From: Methylophilus sp. 14
Lineage (GTDB): Bacteria > Pseudomonadota > Gammaproteobacteria > Burkholderiales > Methylophilaceae
Direction: 5' to 3'
Assembly: GCF_015354345.1 (NCBI RefSeq)
Contig: NZ_JADKYS010000008.1
Coordinates: 1 to 64,000, forward strand
Length of the DNA: 64,000 bases
Shown: in pieces, positions 1-7,891 of the stretch
Position numbering within the stretch: position 1 is the stretch's first letter
Layout: every line of letters begins with the position of its first letter
The notes under the pieces: model-generated
Databases searched by the model: none
What the model saw: the letters and a program-made list of their open reading frames with translations, nothing else
Told to the model about the DNA's origin: nothing
Program-made: the position numbers and the translations under genes

Positions 1-77
1 ATCAACTCGCTCCCGCAGAGTTTGAACGGCGGTATTTCGAGAGGCTCGAAAATATCTAGGCTAGCCGGGTCGATTCA
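1..77 (+). mobile_element. Right end of an IS3-family insertion sequence (partial)
   Basis: The first 59 bases encode, in frame 3, the last 18 residues of a protein (QLAPAEFERRYFERLENI, then TAG at 57-59). This resembles the C-terminus of IS3-family OrfB transposases, which commonly end in a short SPxEFE-type segment. The bases after the stop, up to about 77, end in CCGGGTCGATTCA. Its complement starts TGAATCGACCCGG, like the TGAA-CGCCCCGG ends of the IS51/IS407 group as I remember them, so 77 is the probable right boundary. The rest of the element, its left inverted repeat and any target duplication lie outside the window. The identification rests on a short peptide and a remembered terminus. 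Confidence 0.55.
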
Positions 78-301
78 AAGTTGTAGGGTCTTTTTATAAG
101 TTAATTTATGATTTGGCCGAAAACGAATTAAAACAAACTCAATTCATTATTATAGATAACGAGTATGTTCCACCAAAATCTACTTTGTCAGTACCAATGA
201 ATGTAAGGCATATGATGAACGGAAGTGATGAGAATCCTCCGTTAATACCATATTTGTTTAGTGCTGTAGCTGATAATACCGACTGGGCTGATTTCTCCTA
301 G
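78..301 (+). pseudogene. 3' remnant of an ATPase-like gene cut by the IS element
   Basis: An open frame runs without a stop from the IS boundary to TAG at 299-301. It gives about 74 residues that include YKLIYDLAENE followed by QTQFIIIDNEYVPP, and it has no convincing start of its own (the first usable codon is TTG at 113, without a ribosome binding site). An amphipathic helix followed by a hydrophobic strand ending in D-N-E is what is seen near the C-terminus of SMC/Rad50-like ATPases, between the D-loop and the end of the head domain. I infer a gene truncated by the insertion. The family is not certain, and defence or repair roles are possible but unproven. Confidence 0.5.
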
Positions 302-400
302 TTTTTTCACGTTTTGTTGCCTTGTAAAAGCACTATGGTTCGTTAGATATTATTTAGTTTATTACTGTAGTCTCAGCAGATTAATGTCTATTTCATATTC

Positions 401-1318
401 GTGAAACCCCAGTCGTCCTCCTCACATATGCATCCACGTAATCTGCACCAAACTGGTTATGACTTCTCTGTGCTGATGCAAACACATCCAACACTCTCGC
501 AATACGTCCGCCCAAATGCGTATGGCGATGCCTCAATAGACTTTGCTAATCCGCAAGCCGTCAAAGCCCTTAATCAGGCTTTGCTCAAGCAATACTACGG
601 CGTGGCGGTATGGGATATTCCAAAGAATTACTTATGCCCGCCTATCCCTGGGCGGGCGGATTATGTGCATTACCTGGCGGATTTATTGGCTGAGAGCGGC
701 ATCACTCAACAAGTGCGCCTGCTGGACATTGGCACGGGTGCGAATCTGGTTTATCCGCTGATTGCTTCGCATGCTTATGGCTGGCAATGCGTGGGTGTGG
801 ATATTGATGCAAAAGCCTTGCGCAATGCGCAGCAGATCATTGAGGCGAATGGGTTGCAGCAGCAGATTAGTGTGCGTCAGCAGCCTAACCCCAGCTTAAT
901 TTTTAAAGGCATGATTTTGCCGGCCGAGCAATTTACCGTCACTTTATGTAACCCACCTTTTCATGCATCCGCTGAAGAAGCGTTGGCGGGTACGCAGCGC
1001 AAATGGCGTGGCTTGGGTAAAAAGCCACCGCAAGCGCTGAATTTTGGCGGGCAGTCTAATGAATTGTTCTGCGAGGGCGGTGAGGCGGCATTTTTAACCA
1101 CGATGATTAACGAGAGTCGATTATTTGCCAAGCAGTGTGTGTGGTTTACCACGCTGGTTTCCAAGGCGAGTAATTTGCCGCTGGTCTATCGCCAGTTAAA
1201 GAAGGTGCAGGCGGTGACGGTGAAAACGGTGGAGATGGCGCAAGGGCAGAAGCAGAGCCGTTTTGTGGCGTGGACGTTTCAGGCGGCTTTGCCTGATTCT
1301 GCGCATAAAAGGGCCTGA
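401..1318 (+). CDS. rlmF: 23S rRNA (adenine1618-N6)-methyltransferase RlmF
   Basis: RlmF (YbiN) transfers a methyl group from S-adenosylmethionine to N6 of A1618 in 23S rRNA. The 305-residue product has the family signature HPRN near the N-terminus, the DFANPQAVKALNQALL segment, a SAM-binding loop around LDIGTGANLVYPL and the catalytic NPPF tetrapeptide at residues 184-187. The C-terminal EMAQGQKQSRFVAWTF block is also typical. The start is a GTG at 401; an ATG at 428 would remove nine residues and leave HPRN intact. Its length matches the E. coli enzyme (about 308). It stands alone, convergent with nadD, with only a few bases between the two stops. Confidence 0.93.
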   Translation: MKPQSSSSHMHPRNLHQTGYDFSVLMQTHPTLSQYVRPNAYGDASIDFANPQAVKALNQALLKQYYGVAVWDIPKNYLCPPIPGRADYVHYLADLLAESGITQQVRLLDIGTGANLVYPLIASHAYGWQCVGVDIDAKALRNAQQIIEANGLQQQISVRQQPNPSLIFKGMILPAEQFTVTLCNPPFHASAEEALAGTQRKWRGLGKKPPQALNFGGQSNELFCEGGEAAFLTTMINESRLFAKQCVWFTTLVSKASNLPLVYRQLKKVQAVTVKTVEMAQGQKQSRFVAWTFQAALPDSAHKRA

Positions 1319-1325
1319 TGCGCCG

Positions 1326-1973
1326 TTAATTGGATTGCTGATATAAGTGATGCTGCTGTATGTAGAGCAGCACCTGTGGCGGTATTTCAGCGATTGTGGC
1401 CTGGTGGTTGTGGGCGAGTTGCTCGCGGATGCGGGTGGACGAAATGTCTGGCGGCGTGACGGGTAAAAAGCTGATGAGGCCGTTGGCTTGCTGCGCAAAC
1501 GCAGTCGGTGCCGTGGAGATGTCGATTAACTTGCCTTCATGTTCTGCATGCAGCAATAAAGTTTTGTCACGGTCTGCCCGGTGTACAACCAGCAGGTGGC
1601 AATAGTCTAATAGCTCCAGCCAGCGGCGCCAGGTCGGCAGTTTCTGGTAGCTGTCTTGCCCCATCATTAAGCATAGCGCCTGGTCTGGGAAACGCTGGCG
1701 TAGCAGGTGCAGGGTTTCTATGCTGTATGAGGTGCCCTGGCGTTCTAACTCGCAGGTGTCTAGCACCAACTTCGGGTGATCTTGTATCGCCAGTTGTACC
1801 ATCGCAGCACGGTGTTGTTCAGTGACGGCGGGGGTTTCTTTATGCGGCGGCACAGCCGCGGGGATAACGCGGATTTGCGTGCAGTGCAGGGTGTTGAGCA
1901 CCGTTTGTGCGAGCACCAAATGCCCGTTGTGGATGGGGTTGAAGGTGCCGCCAAAGATACCTATGATTTCCAT
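1326..1973 (-). CDS. nadD: Nicotinate-nucleotide adenylyltransferase NadD
   Basis: NadD adenylates nicotinate mononucleotide to deamido-NAD in NAD synthesis. The 215-residue protein carries the nucleotidyltransferase signature GGTFNPIHNGH at residues 8-18 and the ISSTRIRE phosphate-binding motif near residue 180, in the usual positions and at the usual length. It is the last gene of the minus-strand leuS-lptE-holA-proA-nadD group. The 134 bases separating it from proA are largely filled by a palindromic repeat (1979-2102), so its expression may be partly uncoupled from the genes upstream. Confidence 0.95.
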   Translation of the reverse strand: MEIIGIFGGTFNPIHNGHLVLAQTVLNTLHCTQIRVIPAAVPPHKETPAVTEQHRAAMVQLAIQDHPKLVLDTCELERQGTSYSIETLHLLRQRFPDQALCLMMGQDSYQKLPTWRRWLELLDYCHLLVVHRADRDKTLLLHAEHEGKLIDISTAPTAFAQQANGLISFLPVTPPDISSTRIREQLAHNHQATIAEIPPQVLLYIQQHHLYQQSN

Positions 1974-1978
1974 TCTGG

Positions 1979-2102
1979 CTTTAATAATTTTTTCGGCGGA
2001 TCGCGGTGTTGCGCGGTGCTCGCAAACTCGCTGTACTAGCTAGTACTATCTCGTTTTCTGCGCTCCGTGCGCCTTGCGCTGCATCCGAAATGATCATTAA
2101 AG
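1979..2102. repeat. REP-like palindromic intergenic element, copy A
   Basis: The outer arms are imperfectly complementary: CTTTAATAATTTTTTCGG at the left pairs with CCGAAATGATCATTAAAG at the right. At the centre is a perfect 14-bp palindrome, GTACTAGCTAGTAC (2033-2046), followed by TCTGCGCTCC and TGCGCC. The same central block occurs in the edd-eda spacer (40470-40564), so I treat the two as members of one repeat family. This copy lies between proA and nadD and would be transcribed with them, with its central block reading on the strand opposite to transcription. Confidence 0.6.
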
Positions 2103-2107
2103 ATTTA

Positions 2108-3373
2108 TTAGGCGCGAACGTGGCCGTCGCCTAACACCACATATTTCAACGAAGTTAATCCCTCTAAACCGACCGGGCCGCGTGCATGCAATTTGTCGGT
2201 AGAAATACCGATTTCTGCGCCAAAGCCGTATTCAAAACCATCGGCGAAACGTGTAGAGGCGTTGACCATGACGCTGCTGGAATCGACCTCACGTAGAAAC
2301 TGGCGTGCTTTGGTGTAGTTTTCGGTGACAATTGCCTCGGTGTGCTGGCTGGAGTGCTGGTTGATGTGCTCAATCGCTTCATCGACGCCGCTCACCACTT
2401 TGCAGGAGATAATCGCTGCCAGGTATTCGGTGTAGTAATCTTCTTCTGTCGCGGCAATCGCTTGAGGTACCAAAGCACGTGTTTCGTCGCAACCGCGGAT
2501 TTCTATGCCTTTGCTGGTTAGCATTTCGGCCAGTTTAGGCAGGGCGGTGTTGGCGATGCTACGTGCAACCAGTAACGATTCGGCGGTGTTGCAGGTGCCC
2601 AGGCGTTGTGTTTTGGAATTTTCCAGGATACGCAGGGCTTTGTCCAAATCGGCTTCGTCATCCACATACACATGGCAGTTGCCATCCAGGTGTTTGATGA
2701 CTGGAATACGCGCGTCGTTGCTGATGCGCTCAATCAGGCCTTTGCCACCGCGTGGCACGATGACATCGACATATTGCTTCATAGTAATGAGTTCACCCAC
2801 GGCAGCGCGGTCTGTGGTCTCGACTACTAGCACGGCGGCTTGTGGCAAGCCCGCTTGTTGCAGGCCTTGATGCACGAGCTTGGCCAGCGCCTGGTTGCAA
2901 TGAATGGCCTCAGAGCCACCACGCAAAATACAGGCGTTGCCAGATTTAATGCACAAGCCAGCGGCATCGACGGTCACATTCGGCCGTGCTTCGTAAATAA
3001 TGCCGATGACACCCAGTGGCACACGCATCTGGCCAATCTGGATGCCGGAAGGGCGGTATTTGAAGTTGCTCATTTCGCCAATTGGGTCTGGCAGGCTGGC
3101 GATTTGCTCCAAGCCTTCTGCCATCGTCGCCACAGACTTTTCGCTCAAGGCGAGGCGGTCTAGCATGGCGGCTTCCATACCGTTGGCTTTGGCGGCATCC
3201 AGGTCTTGCTGGTTGGCGGCCAGCAGCGCTTTTTCGTGTTGACGAATCAAGGCGGCGATATTGCGCAGCGCCTGATTTTTGGTATTGGTGTCAGCTTTTG
3301 CCATCAAACGGGAGGCGGCGCGTGCCTGCTCACCAAGTTGTTTCATGTAGTGTTGAATGTCCATAACCATCAT
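2108..3373 (-). CDS. proA: Gamma-glutamyl phosphate reductase ProA
   Basis: ProA reduces gamma-glutamyl phosphate to glutamate semialdehyde with NADPH, the second step of proline synthesis. The 421-residue product matches the family length. It contains [17 protein letters not shown], the catalytic cysteine in [12 protein letters not shown] (Cys261), and the C-terminal [14 protein letters not shown] segment. The start is the first ATG of [10 protein letters not shown]; other methionines follow closely, so the exact first residue is uncertain by a few positions. It begins 14 bases after the holA stop, in the same operon. No proB is present in the window. Confidence 0.95.
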   Translation of the reverse strand: MMVMDIQHYMKQLGEQARAASRLMAKADTNTKNQALRNIAALIRQHEKALLAANQQDLDAAKANGMEAAMLDRLALSEKSVATMAEGLEQIASLPDPIGEMSNFKYRPSGIQIGQMRVPLGVIGIIYEARPNVTVDAAGLCIKSGNACILRGGSEAIHCNQALAKLVHQGLQQAGLPQAAVLVVETTDRAAVGELITMKQYVDVIVPRGGKGLIERISNDARIPVIKHLDGNCHVYVDDEADLDKALRILENSKTQRLGTCNTAESLLVARSIANTALPKLAEMLTSKGIEIRGCDETRALVPQAIAATEEDYYTEYLAAIISCKVVSGVDEAIEHINQHSSQHTEAIVTENYTKARQFLREVDSSSVMVNASTRFADGFEYGFGAEIGISTDKLHARGPVGLEGLTSLKYVVLGDGHVRA

Positions 3374-3387
3374 TCTATCTTAAAATC

Positions 3388-4428
3388 TTAACGAGACCTT
3401 GCGGCAGTTCTGTTGGATTTGTTGGCTGCCATGCGGGCAATGCCGCTGCATAAGCGCGAAAGCTCCAGCCAGGCATCACCATCGCCCACGCCTTTTGCCA
3501 TGCGGTCTATGTCAGACAATTTCTGCAAAGCAGCTTCGATATGTTTTTGCGGCAAAAATTCCAGTGCGCGTTTGACTAATTGCTGGCGGTCACCAAATAA
3601 CCTGGCCTGGCTCATGGCGGCCTGCACCGCCTGGCCGTTTTGCATGGCGAGCCGCACCTGCAATAAAGGGCGGAACAACCACACCAGCGGGTTCATCACC
3701 GCCACCGCCGTTTCGCCTTCTTCACGCAGGCCTTCAATAATACGCATAACACGGCTGGGGTCGCCTTGCAGCATGGCTTCGCCCAGTTGTGAGACATCAA
3801 AACGCGCCACATTGAGCACACATTGGCGGATGGCTTCTTCGGAAAGCTGGCCCGGCGGATACAGTAATCCTAGCTTCTGGATTTCCTGGTGCGCGGCGAG
3901 TAAGTTACCTTCTACCTGTTCGGCAATAAAACGGCGTGCGGCTTCATCGGCGGTTTGTTGCTGCATGCCGAGGCGTTGCGCAATCCACTCTGGTAGTTGC
4001 GCCAGCGGCACCTGGTTAAGCACCAACAGCACGCCATGTTGTAACAGCGCTTCATACCAGGCGCTGCTGGTCATGTCGCGGTCAGGCGTGGGCAGGGTAA
4101 TGATAATGGTGGTATCCGCAGCAGGCAGTTCGGCCAGTTGTTGCAAAGCCTTAGCGCCTTCTACGCCGGGTTTGCCGGTCGGGATGTTGATTTCGAGGAT
4201 ACGTTGCTCGGCAAACAGCGAGAAACTTTGCAGAAACTGGCTGACTTGCCCCCAATTAAAATAACGCTCTACGCTAAAGCTGGCACGCTCTTGTGCGCCA
4301 TGCTGACGGGCCGCGGCACGAATCTGGTCGATGGCTTCAGTGATGGACAGTGGCTCGTCACCCGCTAACACAAACAAGTGCTGTTTGGGCGGCAGGTGTT
4401 GAGCCAGTTGCGCAGCCTGGATGCGCAT
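3388..4428 (-). CDS. holA: DNA polymerase III delta subunit HolA
   Basis: HolA is the delta subunit of the clamp loader; it opens the beta sliding clamp during loading onto primed DNA. The 346-residue length equals that of E. coli HolA (343). The N-terminal MRIQAAQLAQHL, the LFVLAGDEPLSITEA segment (residues about 18-32) and the C-terminal three-helix collar region (QKHIEAALQKLSDIDRMAKG) are characteristic. Delta lacks a functional Walker A motif, and none is seen. It lies two bases downstream of lptE in the conserved leuS-lptE-holA arrangement, so the three are very probably co-transcribed. Confidence 0.93.
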   Translation of the reverse strand: MRIQAAQLAQHLPPKQHLFVLAGDEPLSITEAIDQIRAAARQHGAQERASFSVERYFNWGQVSQFLQSFSLFAEQRILEINIPTGKPGVEGAKALQQLAELPAADTTIIITLPTPDRDMTSSAWYEALLQHGVLLVLNQVPLAQLPEWIAQRLGMQQQTADEAARRFIAEQVEGNLLAAHQEIQKLGLLYPPGQLSEEAIRQCVLNVARFDVSQLGEAMLQGDPSRVMRIIEGLREEGETAVAVMNPLVWLFRPLLQVRLAMQNGQAVQAAMSQARLFGDRQQLVKRALEFLPQKHIEAALQKLSDIDRMAKGVGDGDAWLELSRLCSGIARMAANKSNRTAARSR

Positions 4429-4430
4429 GG

Positions 4431-4949
4431 TTATTGCGCTTTTTTCAAGGCTGACAGGCGGCGCAGGATGCCATTAAGCACATCGGTGCGCATGGTTTGG
4501 GTCAGGCGCTTTTCTTCTGCCAGTTTGGCCAGCAAGTTAGAGTCATTGTAAGTATAGTCGCGGCGGCTTTCCATGATCAGAGGTAGGCCCCATGTTGGCT
4601 CATCGCTGGCTTTGGTGCGGTATTGCACACGATAATAAAGCTCGTATTCCCGTACCACACCGGTGCCGCTCAAGGACAAAATGCGTTTTTCATTTTCTTC
4701 ATGGATCAGCTCCACTTGCAGCTCAGCTTCTTCTGCCGTTTCTACCAACTGAATATTTTGCTCTTTTAGGCTCTTTTTAAGCGCAGACGTAATCTGGGTA
4801 TTGCCTTGCAGTTGAATCGATTTAAATGACACAGGGTTAGGTTGCCTGAGCTGGAAGCCACAGGAGGATAACGCTGCGATCAGCAATAGCCAGCCACTAT
4901 TTTGCCAAAAGCGCTTTGGCAGAAATGGTGTCAGGTGTGAAAGCAGCAT
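4431..4949 (-). CDS. lptE: LPS-assembly lipoprotein LptE
   Basis: LptE plugs the LptD barrel and helps insert LPS into the outer leaflet. The product (about 172 residues) has a signal peptide ending in a lipobox, ALSSC, followed by GFQLR, the typical start of mature LptE. I choose the ATG at 4949 because AAAGG lies six bases upstream; in-frame starts at 4955 and 4976 exist, and the last would overlap leuS. Sequence conservation in this family is low, so the call rests on lipobox, length and the position between leuS and holA. Its partner lptD is encoded at 14018-16399. Confidence 0.9.
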   Translation of the reverse strand: MLLSHLTPFLPKRFWQNSGWLLLIAALSSCGFQLRQPNPVSFKSIQLQGNTQITSALKKSLKEQNIQLVETAEEAELQVELIHEENEKRILSLSGTGVVREYELYYRVQYRTKASDEPTWGLPLIMESRRDYTYNDSNLLAKLAEEKRLTQTMRTDVLNGILRRLSALKKAQ

Positions 4950-4962
4950 GGTCATCCTTTCT

Positions 4963-7578
4963 TTAAGCAACCACAATGTTAATCAGTTTGTTAGGCACTA
5001 CAATAATCTTTTTCACGCTGCCTTCGTTGAGGAATTTTTGCACAAAATCCTGATTAACGGCAGTGGCTTCAATTTGCTCTTTGGCCATGCTTTTAGGGAT
5101 GCTGATGCTGCCGCGCAGTTTGCCGTTTACTTGCACGACGTATTCCACTTCGTCTTGCACCAGGGCGGCATTGGCTGGCTCAGGCCATTTCGCCGTGAGG
5201 ATATCTGCACCCAGTTTCAGGCTTTGCCACATGACTTGTGTCACGTGTGGCGCAATCGGTGACAGCACGCGCAACAGGATGCTGTAGCCTTCAAACGCCA
5301 CGGCTTGCCAGTCCTTCTCGGCTTCTTTTTGCACTTTTTCCAATGTGTTGAGCATCTTCATACAGGCAGAGGCCACGGTATTGAATTGCAGTTTGGCCAA
5401 GTCTACATTGGCTTGTTTCAACACTGTGTGGATTTCGCGTCTGTGGTTGGCAAGTTCGCCGGTCAGCTTGTTTGGCAAATCGGTTGGCTGGATTTGAGAC
5501 AGTGCGTAACCAAAATTCCACACACGTTTCAAGAAACGGTGTGAACCTTCGACACCACTATCTGACCATTCCAGCGTTTGCTCCGGTGGTGCGGCAAACA
5601 TCATAAAGAAGCGCGCGGTATCAGCGCCGTATTGCTCGATCAGCGATTGCGGATCAACACCGTTGCGCTTGGACTTGGACATGGTGCCTATGCCTTGATA
5701 ATCAATGGCAGAGCCATCTTTAAGCAATTTGGCGCCAGTCACTTTACCGTTCGCGTCTTGTACCAGTTCGACTTCTTCTGGCGCGAAGTATTCAATGCCG
5801 CCTTTGGCCGTGCGACGCGAGAAGATATGGTTGAGCACCATGCCTTGCGTCAGCAAGTTGGCAAACGGCTCGTCATAGTTGACCAGGCCGAGGTCACGCA
5901 TGACCTTGCTCCAGAAGCGTGAATACAGCAGGTGCAAAATGGCGTGCTCAATGCCACCGATGTATTGATCGACAGGCATCCAGTGGTTAGTTTGTGCATC
6001 TACCATGGCGTCAGGGCTAAAGCCGGAAGCATAGCGCGCGTAATACCAACTGGAATCAACAAATGTATCCATGGTGTCGGTTTCGCGCTTGGCTGGCTGG
6101 CCACATTTCGGGCAGGCACAGTTCAGGAAGTCTTCGCGTTTGTTGAGCGGATTGCCTGAGCCATCGGGTACGCAGTCTTCCGGCAATTTGACCGGTAACT
6201 GGTCGTCCGGCACTGGCACATCGCCACAGCTGTCGCAGTGGACGATGGGAATCGGGCAGCCCCAGTAGCGTTGGCGAGAAACACCCCAGTCACGCAGGCG
6301 CCAGTTGGTTTGCTTGCCACCAAGCTCTTTGTCGGCCAAATCAGCGGCTACGGCATCTACAGCCTGTGTATAGGTCAGGTCATTATATTTGCCTGAATGG
6401 ATACATACGCCTTTGGCTTTGTCGCCATACCATTCTTGCCATGCACCCAGGTCAAAGCTTTGATCGACGACGCTAATCACTTGCTTGATCGGCAAGCTAT
6501 ATTTTTTAGCAAAGCCAAAGTCACGTTCGTCATGCGCGGGCACGGCCATCACGGCACCTTCTCCGTAGGTCATGAGCACGTAGTTACCCACCCACACTGG
6601 TACTTGTTCACCGGTGATTGGGTGCGCTACTGTCAGGCCAGTGTCCATGCCTTCTTTTTCCATGGTTGCCATATCGGCTTCCATGACTGAGCCTTGCTTG
6701 CATTTCTCAATAAATGCTTGCAGCGCAGGATTGTGTTGTGCGGCATGCGTAGCTAATGGATGCTCGGCAGCCACGGCACAGAAGGTGACGCCCATGATGG
6801 TGTCAGCACGTGTAGTGAACACCCACAGTTTGCCGTCATCAATCAGGTTGCCATCGTTATTTTTGATCTCATGCGTAAAGGCAAAACGTACGCCTACGCT
6901 CTTGCCTATCCAGTTGGCTTGCATGGTTTTCACACGCTCAGGCCAACCTGGTAATTTGTCCAGGTCATCCAGCAATTGCTGGGCGTAGCCGGTGATGTGC
7001 AGGTAGTAGCCAGGAATCTCACGCTTTTCAACCACTGCGCCAGTACGCCAGCCGCGGCCATCAATCACCTGTTCGTTAGCCAACACAGTTTGGTCGACCG
7101 GATCCCAGTTCACCACTTGGGTTTTTTTGTAGGCAATGCCTTTTTCCAGCATACGCAAAAACAGCCACTGGTTCCATTTATAGTAATCTGGTTGGCAGGT
7201 GGCCAGTTCGCGTTGCCAGTCAATGGCAAAGCCTAGTGATTTCAACTGCTTGCGCATGTAGGCAATGTTGTCATACGTCCATTGCGCAGGCGGCACATTA
7301 TTTTGAATCGCAGCATTTTCAGCAGGCAGGCCAAACGCATCCCAGCCCATCGGTTGCAAGACGTTAAAGCCTTTCATATGGTGATAACGGCTTAATACGT
7401 CACCAATAGTGTAGTTACGTACATGCCCCATATGCAATTTTCCACTGGGGTAGGGGAACATGGACAAGCAGTAGTATTTGGGCTTGTCGCTCTCGGCCTT
7501 GGCCTGAAAGCTCAGGTTGGATTCCCAATGTTGTTGTGCCTGTTGTTCGACTTCTTTGAATGGATACTGCTGTTGCAT
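4963..7578 (-). CDS. leuS: Leucyl-tRNA synthetase LeuS
   Basis: LeuS charges tRNA-Leu with leucine and edits misactivated amino acids in its CP1 domain. From the ATG at 7578 the protein has 871 residues. It shows the HIGH-type motif as HMGH (residues 49-52) in [16 protein letters not shown], the editing-domain threonine-rich segment [11 protein letters not shown], and the second signature MSKSKRNG near residue 633. A longer frame back to 7668 adds 30 residues that do not resemble the family, so I prefer [18 protein letters not shown] as the start. It is the first gene of the leuS-lptE-holA-proA-nadD group. Confidence 0.97.
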   Translation of the reverse strand: MQQQYPFKEVEQQAQQHWESNLSFQAKAESDKPKYYCLSMFPYPSGKLHMGHVRNYTIGDVLSRYHHMKGFNVLQPMGWDAFGLPAENAAIQNNVPPAQWTYDNIAYMRKQLKSLGFAIDWQRELATCQPDYYKWNQWLFLRMLEKGIAYKKTQVVNWDPVDQTVLANEQVIDGRGWRTGAVVEKREIPGYYLHITGYAQQLLDDLDKLPGWPERVKTMQANWIGKSVGVRFAFTHEIKNNDGNLIDDGKLWVFTTRADTIMGVTFCAVAAEHPLATHAAQHNPALQAFIEKCKQGSVMEADMATMEKEGMDTGLTVAHPITGEQVPVWVGNYVLMTYGEGAVMAVPAHDERDFGFAKKYSLPIKQVISVVDQSFDLGAWQEWYGDKAKGVCIHSGKYNDLTYTQAVDAVAADLADKELGGKQTNWRLRDWGVSRQRYWGCPIPIVHCDSCGDVPVPDDQLPVKLPEDCVPDGSGNPLNKREDFLNCACPKCGQPAKRETDTMDTFVDSSWYYARYASGFSPDAMVDAQTNHWMPVDQYIGGIEHAILHLLYSRFWSKVMRDLGLVNYDEPFANLLTQGMVLNHIFSRRTAKGGIEYFAPEEVELVQDANGKVTGAKLLKDGSAIDYQGIGTMSKSKRNGVDPQSLIEQYGADTARFFMMFAAPPEQTLEWSDSGVEGSHRFLKRVWNFGYALSQIQPTDLPNKLTGELANHRREIHTVLKQANVDLAKLQFNTVASACMKMLNTLEKVQKEAEKDWQAVAFEGYSILLRVLSPIAPHVTQVMWQSLKLGADILTAKWPEPANAALVQDEVEYVVQVNGKLRGSISIPKSMAKEQIEATAVNQDFVQKFLNEGSVKKIIVVPNKLINIVVA

Positions 7579-7891
7579 GTGCGTGGCTTGAAAGTAACTA
7601 AATGAAGCGACAATTATACCCGAGAACTGATAGGCATGTTTTGCGTTGCGATGTGTTGCCAACGGCATTCAGGCGTCATCTTGGTTTATATCAGCCAATA
7701 TCATTCAAAGTGGGTTGATATGAACCGATTGCCGTCTTCTCAAATACACTGGAAATGGCATTATTATTTATATAAATATAATTTATGTAGTTAAAACAGC
7801 GAGATAACTGTTATCGTCATCTTTCTGGTATCAATATTGCAGCACCACTCTCTGTTTTTTATAACAACAGAAACAGAAGAGGGTGTGACAC
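7579..7891. other. Divergent leuS / TonB receptor intergenic region
   Basis: No gene is supported in these 313 bases. The part nearer the receptor is very AT-rich and contains a TATAAT hexamer at 7777-7782, with no convincing -35 upstream, and a perfect dyad at 7803-7815. A GAGGGTG ribosome binding site at about 7879 serves the receptor gene. The leuS promoter must lie in the left half, but I cannot place it. Confidence 0.5.
7803..7815. promoter_or_regulatory. Candidate Fur-like operator of the TonB receptor gene
   Basis: GATAAC-T-GTTATC is a perfect 6-1-6 inverted repeat. Extended by one base at each end it matches 10 of 14 positions of the 7-1-7 Fur consensus TGATAAT-N-ATTATCA. It lies about 20 bases downstream of a TATAAT hexamer and 76 bases upstream of the receptor start, a sensible place for repression. 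A fur gene is present at 59779-60198. Binding by another repressor is possible. Confidence 0.4.

Noticed and set aside
3413-4264. 283-residue open frame antisense to holA
   Set aside because: Serine/cysteine-rich shadow peptide without motif or start signal; holA on the other strand is well supported.
7669-7760. TTGATA near 7714 as a -35 box for the TonB receptor
   Set aside because: No -10-like hexamer is found 16-18 bases downstream; the better -10 candidate (7777-7782) is too far away.
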